Below the pieces are notes generated by a model, which worked only from the letters and a program-made list of their open reading frames with translations, did no database searches and had not been told where the DNA came from. Of a stretch of 64,000 bases of DNA, positions 19,520 through 27,635 are shown in pieces (the first letter of the stretch is position 1; every line of letters begins with the position of its first letter). The stretch lies in assembly GCF_014635045.1 (NCBI RefSeq), contig NZ_BMCF01000001.1, positions 496,001 to 560,000 of the forward strand, read 5' to 3'. Position numbers and translations under genes: made by a program. The DNA is from Staphylococcus nepalensis (GTDB lineage: Bacteria > Bacillota > Bacilli > Staphylococcales > Staphylococcaceae).

Positions 19520-20264
19520 GGCGATCACCAAATAAACGATATATATGATCTCTTTTAATTTTCAATTGTTTTAATATAAATCTTTCAACAAATTCGCTCT
19601 TAGGATGATTAAGAATATCATTTGGTGTACCAAATTGTGCAACTTCCCCGTTCTCAATCACGACTACTTTATCTGCCATTGTTAATGCCTCTTCTGGGTC
19701 ATGTGTAACAATAATAGTAGTAAGAGAGAGTGTCTTAGAAATCCTTTGGATCATATCTTTAATGGATTCTTTTATCACGCTATCTAGTGCACTTAAAGGC
19801 TCATCCATCAATAAGATTTCAGGCTCCATTACAATCGTACGTGCAATGGATACACGTTGCTTTTGACCACCAGACAATTCATGAACTTTCTTATTTAAAT
19901 GAGGCCTTAGCGCTAATAGTTCAATTAAATCGGTTACCCTTTTATCATGAATACGCTTTTTTATATTTTTTAAACCATAGACTATATTTTCATAGGCACT
20001 CAAATGAGGAAATAAACAAAAATCTTGAAAGACAATATTGAAGTTTCGTTTTTGCATTGGTTTACGTTGTATCTCTCTATTATTGTATAGAATTTGGCCT
20101 TGTGTCACCTCTGTTAACCCTAGAATCACATTTAACAACGTCGTCTTTCCACACCCACTGGGTCCCAATAAACTAACTATTTCTCCTTTTTCAATAGATA
20201 GGTTAATATCTCTAAGTACGTTATTATCGTTATAGCTTTTGCTAATATTTCGCAATTGCAGCAC
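19509..20264 (-). CDS. ABC transporter ATP-binding protein (2-AEP import)
   Basis: A 251-residue ABC ATPase: Walker A LLGPSGCGKTTLLN, signature LSGGQKQRVSIA, Walker B ILLMDEPLSALD and the H-loop IIVTHDPEEALTMADK. The last motif and overall form match the spermidine/iron/phosphonate importer group. It energises the permease whose gene overlaps its 3' end and is first in the operon. Start is a GTG at 20264, eight bases after AGGAGG; the GTG at 20273 overlaps that ribosome site. Confidence 0.88.
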   Translation of the reverse strand: MLQLRNISKSYNDNNVLRDINLSIEKGEIVSLLGPSGCGKTTLLNVILGLTEVTQGQILYNNREIQRKPMQKRNFNIVFQDFCLFPHLSAYENIVYGLKNIKKRIHDKRVTDLIELLALRPHLNKKVHELSGGQKQRVSIARTIVMEPEILLMDEPLSALDSVIKESIKDMIQRISKTLSLTTIIVTHDPEEALTMADKVVVIENGEVAQFGTPNDILNHPKSEFVERFILKQLKIKRDHIYRLFGDRHGA

Positions 20265-20284
20265 AGCTAACACCTCCTATTTGT

Positions 20285-20299
20285 TATACTAAAAGTATA
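20285..20299. promoter_or_regulatory. Candidate operator, divergent phn control region
   Basis: Perfect 6-base arms TATACT/AGTATA around AAA, about 20 bases upstream of the ATPase gene and overlapping possible -10 sequences of the minus-strand promoter. It is the clearest dyad between the importer operon and the divergent regulator gene. Confidence 0.4.
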
Positions 20300-20405
20300 G
20301 AATATGTTTATTGATTCAGTATTAATTAATTGTAAAAAATGATTAACTTTTGACCATATTATTACAAACTATTTACTAATTTTCAATTATATAAGGAGGG
20401 GAATC

Positions 20406-21158
20406 TTGTTGTTACCTACAGAAAGAAGAAAAAAAATCCTTGAAAAGCTTGAAAAAGATGAATTTTTAAAATTAAAATCACTTAAAGATGCATTACAAAT
20501 TTCTATGGAAACATTAAGAAGAGATATTCAACAATTAGTCAAAGATGACTTAATCACGAAAGAGTATGGCGGCATTCGTCTTAAACAGTCGTCCAATGGT
20601 GAATCTATTATTGAACAACGTTTAGACTTAAATATAAATAAAAAAAATACAATTGCTTTAAAAGCAATTGCAGAAATATCGGAGGGAGATTGTATATTCT
20701 TAGATAGCGGGTCTACCACTTTACAAATCGCTAAACACCTTTATAAACTGAAAAACTTAACAATTATTACAAACTCAATACCTGTTATGTTACAAGCATT
20801 AAATCAAGGTCATACAATTATAAGTATCGGAGGGAAAGTGCGACAGTCTGAACATTCTATCACCAGTTTTGATTTTTTATTTAATTTTGACCAATTAAAT
20901 ATCGATAAATCGTTCATTTGTTGCAGCGGGGTATCCCTACACAAAGGGGTTACCGATTATAATTTAGAAGAAGTTGAAACGCGTAGAAAAATTTTAGATA
21001 TTTCCAAACATACTTATTTAACTGCAGATAGTTCAAAAATAGATAAAATCGTTACAGTAAAAATTTGTGACATAGCTACTTTAGATTATTTTATTAGCGA
21101 TGGTCTTATTGAAACAGCTAAATTAAATCATTTTAAAGATAAAGTTACGGTACTTTAA
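20406..21158 (+). CDS. DeoR-family regulator, probable controller of 2-AEP use
   Basis: A 250-residue regulator with an N-terminal DeoR helix-turn-helix (LPTERRKKILEKLEKDEFLK then ISMETLRRDIQQLVKDDLI) and a DeoR C-terminal sensor domain (GDCIFLDSGSTTLQIAKHL, LTIITNSIPVM, SKIDKIVTVKICDI). These domains normally sense phosphorylated metabolites. It diverges from the 2-AEP importer/catabolic operon by about 140 bases, so it most likely controls it; ligand and sign are unknown. Start is a TTG 6 bases after AAGGAGG. Confidence 0.8.
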   Translation: MLLPTERRKKILEKLEKDEFLKLKSLKDALQISMETLRRDIQQLVKDDLITKEYGGIRLKQSSNGESIIEQRLDLNINKKNTIALKAIAEISEGDCIFLDSGSTTLQIAKHLYKLKNLTIITNSIPVMLQALNQGHTIISIGGKVRQSEHSITSFDFLFNFDQLNIDKSFICCSGVSLHKGVTDYNLEEVETRRKILDISKHTYLTADSSKIDKIVTVKICDIATLDYFISDGLIETAKLNHFKDKVTVL

Positions 21159-21573
21159 ACTTACTCCAATGTGGTGCACTTAGTTCCAAATAGTTAATTC
21201 TATCTTCATAAGACACAGTATGGCCTATCTTTATAAAATAAAAGAAAGGAGCGGAACAAAAATCATATTTTTATAAAATGATTTCTGCCCGCCCCGGCAA
21301 TGATGGCTAGAAAAAAGCATGGAAAAGATAAAACGTTTGCGTGAGCGCCATCAACTTAATCAATTAAAAAATACCACTTTAAAAGCTTGATATAAGCGTA
21401 TTATCATTTCAGTCATCTACTGCCAATATTTAAGGATGAAACATTATCTATGTCTCATCCTCTTACACATGTATGCCTACGAAAAGCATGCAAACCTATT
21501 TGCGTTAGCATCGTTTATCGCCGTTATCATAGGAGGATCTAGTACATTGTCCCTCTATTTTTCAACATCATTT
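21159..21573. other. 415-base region between convergent genes: hairpins only
   Basis: Contains an imperfect hairpin at 21249-21296 (inner arms AAATCAT/ATGATTT) and a cleaner one at 21434-21460. Between them an open frame of 23 codons (21319-21390) starts MEKIKRLRERHQLN but has no ribosome site; I treat it as noise or a gene fossil. Nothing else is seen. Confidence 0.5.
21434..21460. terminator. Hairpin between the DeoR gene and gntP paralogue
   Basis: GGATGAAACAT pairs with ATGTCTCATCC (one mismatch) over a 5-base loop, between convergent genes. The T-run is weak. Confidence 0.5.
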
Positions 21574-22911
21574 TTATATAAATAAATCCAGAATCAATAC
21601 AACGATCAAACCTACAACAGAGGTTGTTAACAATAAAAGCCCCCATGTTTTAAAGGTATCTTTGATCGATATATTAAAGTATTCTTTAAACAACCAGAAT
21701 GAAGCATCATTTACATGCGTGATAGTATTACTACCGGCAGCAGTTGCTAAAACCATTAGTACTGGGTTTACATTAAAGGTAGGAATCAGAGGGCCAACAA
21801 TGCCTGCTGCAGTTATTGCTGAAACAACACCTTGCCCTGTCGCAATACGTATTAACGCTGTAATTAACCAAGCCATAATAAGCGGTGATATAGTCGTATT
21901 TTGCATAATACCTGCAATATAGTCACCGACATTTGCTTTTAAAATGATTTCTTTGAAAGCACCACCGGCACCTACAATAAATATGATTGTTGCTACACCT
22001 TTTAATCCATTTTCAAATGACTTCATCATTTCATCCATCTTTTTGCCTTTTCTTAACCCAAAGACAATGACAGATGCAATAATGGCTATAATAAGGCTAA
22101 TTTCTGCGCTCCCAATAAATGATACAATTTCGTGTAACAAAGTATCTTCAGTTACAAACATATTCAATATTGTTGAAATTGAAATTAAAATAGCAGGAAT
22201 TAATGGTATTAACAAACTCAAACCGAAGTTAGGCATTTCTTCTTCACTAAATTCCTTACTTTTTTTCAACAAAGACGGTACGGGGTAGTCCAATTTTTTC
22301 ATGATTTTTGGTAAGAGTATACCTGCAATCATTACACCTGGTATAAAAACAATCATCCCTAAAATATAGACCATACCCATATCAGCTTGGTACGCATCTA
22401 CAAGTGCAGTCGGCCCTGCTTGTGGTGGAAACAGGCTATGAGATAAAGTAGTAGCGGCTACCATAGTAATCGCTAATTTCATAAATGGCATCTTAGCTTC
22501 TACGGCAATACTTATAACTAAAGGTGCCAAAATCATAAATGCTACTTCATAAAACACAGAAATACCAAAAACAGCACCTATAATAATAAGTGCCCAATGT
22601 ACATGTTTAGAACCAAATTTATCTATCAATGTAGAAGCTATGCGTTGGGCCGCGCCTGAATCGACCATTAGTTTTCCTAAAATCGCGCCAAAACCAATAA
22701 TAAGCGCAAGGCTGCCGAGTGTTGACCCTAGCCCTTCTTTTATTGTGTCTAATATAGCCATGGGTTTCATACCATTGATTAAACCCACAGCAATTGCTGC
22801 AAAAATCAAAGAGAAAATACTATTGATTTTTAATTTTATATTTAAAAATAATAATAAAGCTACACCTAACACAAGCGATATTAACGGTAAATTTTCACTC
22901 AAAAATGACAA
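21574..22911 (-). CDS. GntP-family sugar-acid permease (second paralogue)
   Basis: A 445-residue GntP-type permease: GSTLGSLALIIGFGAILGKLM, LSHSLFPPQAGPTALVDAYQ and ITHVNDASFWLFKEYFN correspond to blocks of the paralogue at 4803, but HGFLPPHPGP is replaced by HSLFPPQAGP, suggesting another substrate (gluconate, glycerate or a related acid). I place the start at a TTG (22911), 7 bases after GGAGG; the ATG at 22929 has no ribosome site. Monocistronic. A perfect 22-base palindrome lies upstream. Confidence 0.85.
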   Translation of the reverse strand: MSFLSENLPLISLVLGVALLLFLNIKLKINSIFSLIFAAIAVGLINGMKPMAILDTIKEGLGSTLGSLALIIGFGAILGKLMVDSGAAQRIASTLIDKFGSKHVHWALIIIGAVFGISVFYEVAFMILAPLVISIAVEAKMPFMKLAITMVAATTLSHSLFPPQAGPTALVDAYQADMGMVYILGMIVFIPGVMIAGILLPKIMKKLDYPVPSLLKKSKEFSEEEMPNFGLSLLIPLIPAILISISTILNMFVTEDTLLHEIVSFIGSAEISLIIAIIASVIVFGLRKGKKMDEMMKSFENGLKGVATIIFIVGAGGAFKEIILKANVGDYIAGIMQNTTISPLIMAWLITALIRIATGQGVVSAITAAGIVGPLIPTFNVNPVLMVLATAAGSNTITHVNDASFWLFKEYFNISIKDTFKTWGLLLLTTSVVGLIVVLILDLFI

Positions 22912-22984
22912 CTTAAATCCTCCAAACATACTTTTTCAAAAATGAAAACGAATTCATAGGTATATATTATATCTTTTTTTCTTC

Positions 22985-23006
22985 AAAATAACAACGTTGT
23001 TATTTT
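22985..23006. promoter_or_regulatory. 22-base perfect palindrome upstream of gntP paralogue
   Basis: Arms AAAATAACAAC and GTTGTTATTTT meet without a spacer, about 75 bases before the TTG start. It shares AACGTTGTTATTTTA exactly with 6315-6329 in front of the IclR gene. A likely operator for IclR or a CcpA-like protein. Confidence 0.6.
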
Positions 23007-23125
23007 ATGGTAAGTAAAAAGTATATCGTTATTGACGTATTGACCTCTTTCAAAGTTAAAATCTCACTTTTAGAAAGGATATCCATCTGCAATAACCAAT
23101 ATACTTTTCACTTAAATATGGATAT

Positions 23126-23791
23126 TTATTGTTCATAGCTTTCATATCGCCATTGTTTATCTTGTAATACGTCTTTGTAGAAAGGATCAGAACCTATAAC
23201 TTTAATACAATCTGCCAATGCTTCTACCTCGTCTAAATGATGCGTGGTCAATATAATCAAGCACTCATGCTTCATTTGGTTTAACAAGCGATGAATATCA
23301 TACCTAGATTTTAAATCTATACCTACAGTAGGTTCATCTAAGATGAGGATTTGAGGTTGGCTTAACAAACCAATCAGTACATTTACTTTACGTTGAGTGC
23401 CCCCAGATAAATTTGAAACTGTAACATGTAAATCTTTTAAATTTAATTGTTTTATATATTTCATAATTAAATCGTCAGATATCGATCGTTTACATAATGC
23501 TTTGAAACAGTTAATATTTTCATTGACTGTCATATGTTCAAATAATGCAATAGCTTGAGGTACATATCCTATATTCTCTTGCAATTGTTTTTTAGATAAC
23601 TTTTGGCCAAAGTAGGTAATTTCACCTTGGTCGGATTGTTCTAGTCCTGAAATAATGTTCAATAGCGTTGATTTACCAGCGCCATTTTCACCTAATAAGA
23701 CAGTTAACTGTTTATCTTCAAATGTCATATTAAGAGACTGGAAAATGGTTTTATTACGATATTTCTTCTGCACACCTTTTAATGTTATCAT
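23126..23791 (-). CDS. ABC transporter ATP-binding protein (ABC-2 exporter)
   Basis: A 221-residue ATPase with Walker A LLGENGAGKSTLLN, signature LSGGTQRKVNVLIG, Walker B ILILDEPTVGID and H-loop LTTHHLDEVEALAD. The signature LSGGTQRK and short form fit ABC-2/drug-export ATPases. It is the last gene of a four-gene operon with two ABC-2 type permeases and an anchored protein, 10 bases after the second permease. AGGAGG precedes the ATG. Confidence 0.85.
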   Translation of the reverse strand: MITLKGVQKKYRNKTIFQSLNMTFEDKQLTVLLGENGAGKSTLLNIISGLEQSDQGEITYFGQKLSKKQLQENIGYVPQAIALFEHMTVNENINCFKALCKRSISDDLIMKYIKQLNLKDLHVTVSNLSGGTQRKVNVLIGLLSQPQILILDEPTVGIDLKSRYDIHRLLNQMKHECLIILTTHHLDEVEALADCIKVIGSDPFYKDVLQDKQWRYESYEQ

Positions 23792-23801
23792 CCCATCCCT
23801 C

Positions 23802-24725
23802 CTAAATCTGTATGACGATATAAATGAAACTTATGACAAGTCCATATATCAACGTCAAAAATAATCTATGACTCAATGTGTTTACTTTGAATAATAAGTA
23901 AGTAACCCCCGCTTCAAATAGCAAAATAATTAAAAATGATTTCGAATAAAATCCCCATGATAACGATTGGTTAAACAATATAGCGCTTATGACTAGTACC
24001 GCTAATAATAAAACTGTATGTGTAATAATATATGTAGCATACAATTTCAATTGACTGTATTGGTATATAAACAATCGGATGAGCGGACCATTTTGTTTTA
24101 ACCTCTGATGTAACACAATTTGTATACTACTAACACACAACACGATCGCAAAAATAATACTTAATGAAATAGAAGTTTCTGAATGGTCTTTTACAAAATA
24201 ATGTGCGATTTGAGATTGAGGTGTCTTTTTATTCAATGTATTATTTACTTTATTTAAAGTAACGTCATCACCTTTATACTCTAGATGACTTTTGATGATA
24301 TTCGGAATTTGTTGTTCGTATAGTGACCTACTTATGATTTCTAATGTAATGTTACCAATAAAATCATCTCTTCCATATAATATAATAGTTTCTTTTAGAT
24401 TATTTTCTTGTAGCCGCTGGCTAAAATTTTCAGGAATTTTCAAACTGACGGTTGCTTCTTTTCTATCTATATATTCATCTAAGTATGTTTCATCAGTTGG
24501 CACTTTAATTGTTGTAATAAATTCATTGCGTGTAATATTTTGGACTAATGCTTTAGAAACCGATGATTGATCCATATCTTGTATTGCCACTGGAATTTGA
24601 AGCGATTTATTCAATACTTTGTATACACTCCAAATCGATAATAAAGTGAACAATAAGACGCATAAAAACATTAAATGCTGTTTCCATTGTTTTTTTACAA
24701 CTATGAAAAAATAGGGTTGAATCAT
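23802..24725 (-). CDS. ABC-2 type permease subunit B
   Basis: A 307-residue membrane protein. One N-terminal helix (about residues 15-38) is followed by an extracytoplasmic domain of roughly 140 residues beginning VAIQDMDQSSVSKALVQNI, then several helices. This is the ABC-2/YhgE-like layout. The start is the ATG at 24725, with GGGAGG upstream, overlapping the stop of the preceding gene as ATGA; an upstream start at 24752 is rejected. It likely pairs with the 388-residue subunit as a heterodimeric exporter. Confidence 0.75.
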   Translation of the reverse strand: MIQPYFFIVVKKQWKQHLMFLCVLLFTLLSIWSVYKVLNKSLQIPVAIQDMDQSSVSKALVQNITRNEFITTIKVPTDETYLDEYIDRKEATVSLKIPENFSQRLQENNLKETIILYGRDDFIGNITLEIISRSLYEQQIPNIIKSHLEYKGDDVTLNKVNNTLNKKTPQSQIAHYFVKDHSETSISLSIIFAIVLCVSSIQIVLHQRLKQNGPLIRLFIYQYSQLKLYATYIITHTVLLLAVLVISAILFNQSLSWGFYSKSFLIILLFEAGVTYLLFKVNTLSHRLFLTLIYGLVISFIYIVIQI

Positions 24726-25888
24726 AAACGATACCTCCCAACAACTATCCATATTAAGATGAGGATAGATAAAAGTATACTGCCATAAAAGGTGATTGAC
24801 ATATCCAAAATATAATTATTCAACACAATTTCTAGCATTTGGTTCGTCACAAAACTCAATGGCGAGGAATCAAATATTCCCAATATTGAATGTTTAAAAT
24901 AAATCGTTGGTATCGTAAGACCAGATAGTACAAGGATTAATATGCTCAATATACTTTTTAATACATAGTTCATCCATTTAAAAGCAATCAAATCAATAAT
25001 AGTTAACCAAATGATAATCATTAATACATAATAGATCAGCTGAATTATAATGGTTAACCAATTATAACTCTCAAATTGATTAGGTAATACTTTAAGCACC
25101 CATAAAACGCCGACAACTGCCCATAAGCTTGTATAAAATAGCGTAAATAAGCTTCGTATTAACGTTAATTTTTCAAAAGAAAAATGATACATGCACAATC
25201 TTGATCTCAATGCAGTCGTTTGATTCATTTTTAAAATTGTGAACAGCGACAAAGCTAAAATATAAATGGAAGCTAAGTAAGTAGTTACTACGTAATAACT
25301 TGCACTATCATATACATGGATTGGCTCATAATCAAAGGCACCAGTACGATTTAATCCTGTAAATAACAAGTCTGTCAACATCATTAATGTAGCTTCTTTA
25401 TCTTTATGTGTTGCCAATGTTGTATATGTTAACCCTCCGCCCATCGATAACATTAACCTGTGATATACTGAGTCCGTTAACTGATTGATAACCAGGCTTT
25501 GGGTTGACTGTTTATCATATGTATATACTGAAATAGGTAAACTTCCATTTTTATAAAAAGCATGCGTCATGCCCTTTTCAAAAATATAATAACCTTCTAA
25601 ATTTTTAGCTTCTAATTTTTTTTGGGCTTCCTTTTTATTATATTTTTTAATACTAATATCTTTTCCAAAGTTAGCGCCATCACCCAGTGACTGAAGGATA
25701 AGTTGTGTTTCAGGAGATTGATCTCTATCAACAACGCCAATTCTAAATTTTTCGTCACCTTGATTAAATTGCTGAACCACTAACAAAGTGGCAAGCAACC
25801 CTATAAGAATAAGCAATATATATAGTAGTAAATGCCATTTTTTCAATAAAAAAGAGTGGTAAATGCGAAACAATTGTAATGTTTTCAT
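24722..25888 (-). CDS. ABC-2 type permease subunit A
   Basis: A 388-residue membrane protein. A first helix (about residues 16-37) precedes an extracytoplasmic domain of about 160 residues opening with FRIGVVDRDQSPETQLILQS, then about five helices in the C-terminal half. The parallel motif in the next gene product (IQDMDQSS) shows they are homologous partners. 19 bases after the anchored-protein gene, with AGGGAGTGG before the ATG. Substrate unknown. Confidence 0.75.
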   Translation of the reverse strand: MKTLQLFRIYHSFLLKKWHLLLYILLILIGLLATLLVVQQFNQGDEKFRIGVVDRDQSPETQLILQSLGDGANFGKDISIKKYNKKEAQKKLEAKNLEGYYIFEKGMTHAFYKNGSLPISVYTYDKQSTQSLVINQLTDSVYHRLMLSMGGGLTYTTLATHKDKEATLMMLTDLLFTGLNRTGAFDYEPIHVYDSASYYVVTTYLASIYILALSLFTILKMNQTTALRSRLCMYHFSFEKLTLIRSLFTLFYTSLWAVVGVLWVLKVLPNQFESYNWLTIIIQLIYYVLMIIIWLTIIDLIAFKWMNYVLKSILSILILVLSGLTIPTIYFKHSILGIFDSSPLSFVTNQMLEIVLNNYILDMSITFYGSILLSILILIWIVVGRYRL

Positions 25889-25907
25889 TTAACCACTCCC
25901 TTCTCAA

Positions 25908-27404
25908 TTATTTTTCAAAGTCTTTAGCTAAATCTTTAACGATATCCTCTGCGTTTTTCGAAATTTCTTTCTGTAACTTTTCAAAATCACTATCAGACAT
26001 ACTATTTAAATCTTCAGCATCTGATTGGTCAAATTTAATATCATCTTTAAGCTTTGTTTCACCTTTAATATTAAATGTTACTGGTTCATATTCGATATCT
26101 GTAGTAAGTTTAAAATCTTGTTTTTGTGTATTATTCTTCACATCAGTTTCTAACTGATTGTTATATTCAAATTCAGTCGTTTGGTAATTCGCATCAACAA
26201 CAACCTTGCCTTTATCTGTGCGTTTATCTCCATCTTGAGTTTCGTTATTTGTTAATTTAATTTCTGATTTCTTATAACTTTCGTCAGTGCCCACAGTATA
26301 ACTATCTTTATATTTATCCTCGTCTTTTGTAGATTTACCTTTTAATGACAATTCAGTATCATCTGCAATAACCTTATAATCTACAACTAACTTATCATCA
26401 TCAATTTGACTCTCACCTTCTAATTTCACTTCTTGGTTATTATTATCTTTAGCTGTGAGTTCACGTTTAAGAATTTGATTGTCTTCTTCCCAAATTACTG
26501 ATTTAATACTCGGGAAATCATCTTTATCCGTATCTTTTACTTCTTGTAACGCATCATCCACACTATCTTCATAATCTTCAACTTTGAATTGATCTTCTGC
26601 AATTTTTTTAATGTCTTTATCTTTCTTAGCTTTTTCTAAAACTGATTTCAGAATGGATTTTGTCTCACTACGATTGATGTTTAATGTCACTTTATTAACA
26701 TCTGTATCGTCACCATTTACATCAATTGTCTTTTTTTCTTTTTCAAAATGATCATCATCTAATTTATCTATAATAATATCTGTATATTTACTACTCAGTT
26801 CATCAATATCTTCTTGCGAAATTTGTGTGCCTGATAATAATGAATTCAAATTTAATGTATCATTTGTGATGACGCTATCACGATTTGTAGCACTTGGTGT
26901 ATCACCTGTTATTTTTTCATAAACATCAATGAGCTCATCATTTTTTGCTTTATACACATTATCAAATAACGGCGATGCATAATATTGGTTATCTTTATCT
27001 GCGGCCCATTGAAACTTCCCAATTTCATTGTCTGCAATCGTTGGATTTAACGCTAAAACTGATTTTTCTTTTTTAGGATCATGTCCCACTGTTAATCCTA
27101 ATTCAGAAGCATCTGCAACGGATCGAGGAATACCTGATGACTCCAATAAACGTTTTGGCACATCTGCATTTGCTTTTAAATCAATTAAATATGACTCATC
27201 TTTCATTTTATCTTGAAATTCGAACTCATTTTCAAAACGATCCTTTGCGTATGTTTGAAATTGATTCGCTGTTTCTTTTTCACTTAATAAATATGTGTTC
27301 TTAGGTGTGTTTTTGGCAAAATAGTAAAAAGCAGCGCCCCCTATACCTGCAATTAATAATACCCCAATAACGACTACAATAATTATCTTTACTGACTTAG
27401 ACAT
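25908..27404 (-). CDS. Membrane-anchored acidic protein of unknown function (DUF6583-like)
   Basis: A 498-residue protein with one N-terminal helix (about residues 6-28) and a long extracytoplasmic part rich in Lys, Asp, Glu and Thr and without cysteine. The C-terminal half alternates charged and beta-forming residues (KVTLNINRSETK, SEIKLTNNETQD, FKLTTDIEYEPVTF), suggesting an extended beta-sheet domain. No catalytic motif is visible. I recall similar staphylococcal proteins under DUF6583 but cannot confirm it. As first gene of the ABC-2 operon it may act as substrate chaperone or surface partner. AGGCTGAAGGG precedes the start. Confidence 0.65.
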   Translation of the reverse strand: MSKSVKIIIVVVIGVLLIAGIGGAAFYYFAKNTPKNTYLLSEKETANQFQTYAKDRFENEFEFQDKMKDESYLIDLKANADVPKRLLESSGIPRSVADASELGLTVGHDPKKEKSVLALNPTIADNEIGKFQWAADKDNQYYASPLFDNVYKAKNDELIDVYEKITGDTPSATNRDSVITNDTLNLNSLLSGTQISQEDIDELSSKYTDIIIDKLDDDHFEKEKKTIDVNGDDTDVNKVTLNINRSETKSILKSVLEKAKKDKDIKKIAEDQFKVEDYEDSVDDALQEVKDTDKDDFPSIKSVIWEEDNQILKRELTAKDNNNQEVKLEGESQIDDDKLVVDYKVIADDTELSLKGKSTKDEDKYKDSYTVGTDESYKKSEIKLTNNETQDGDKRTDKGKVVVDANYQTTEFEYNNQLETDVKNNTQKQDFKLTTDIEYEPVTFNIKGETKLKDDIKFDQSDAEDLNSMSDSDFEKLQKEISKNAEDIVKDLAKDFEK

Positions 27405-27582
27405 ACCCTTCAGCCTCCCCTTAAGTTTTATTGTTTTTATAATACCACAAATGACTTAATAATAAATTATTTATTTGATTTTTCTTTTATTTTTTAAACT
27501 AACTTAAATTTTAATTTATAGTCATATTCACTTACTTCAATATACTATTACATTAAATAAATTGTGCGCCTTACATAAAAAT

Positions 27583-27615
27583 ATGAGGCTGGACATAACA
27601 ATGTCTCAGCCTCAT
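27583..27615 (-). terminator. Terminator of the ProP-like gene
   Basis: ATGAGGCTG with GACAT pairs with ATGTC and CAGCCTCAT over a 4-base loop, 20 bases beyond the stop; a T-run follows on the minus strand. Confidence 0.85.
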
Positions 27616-27635
27616 TCATTTATATGATATATTTT

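Noticed and set aside
21319..21390. Open frame of 23 codons, MEKIKRLRERHQLN onward.
   Set aside because: No ribosome site, embedded between terminator hairpins, too short to judge.
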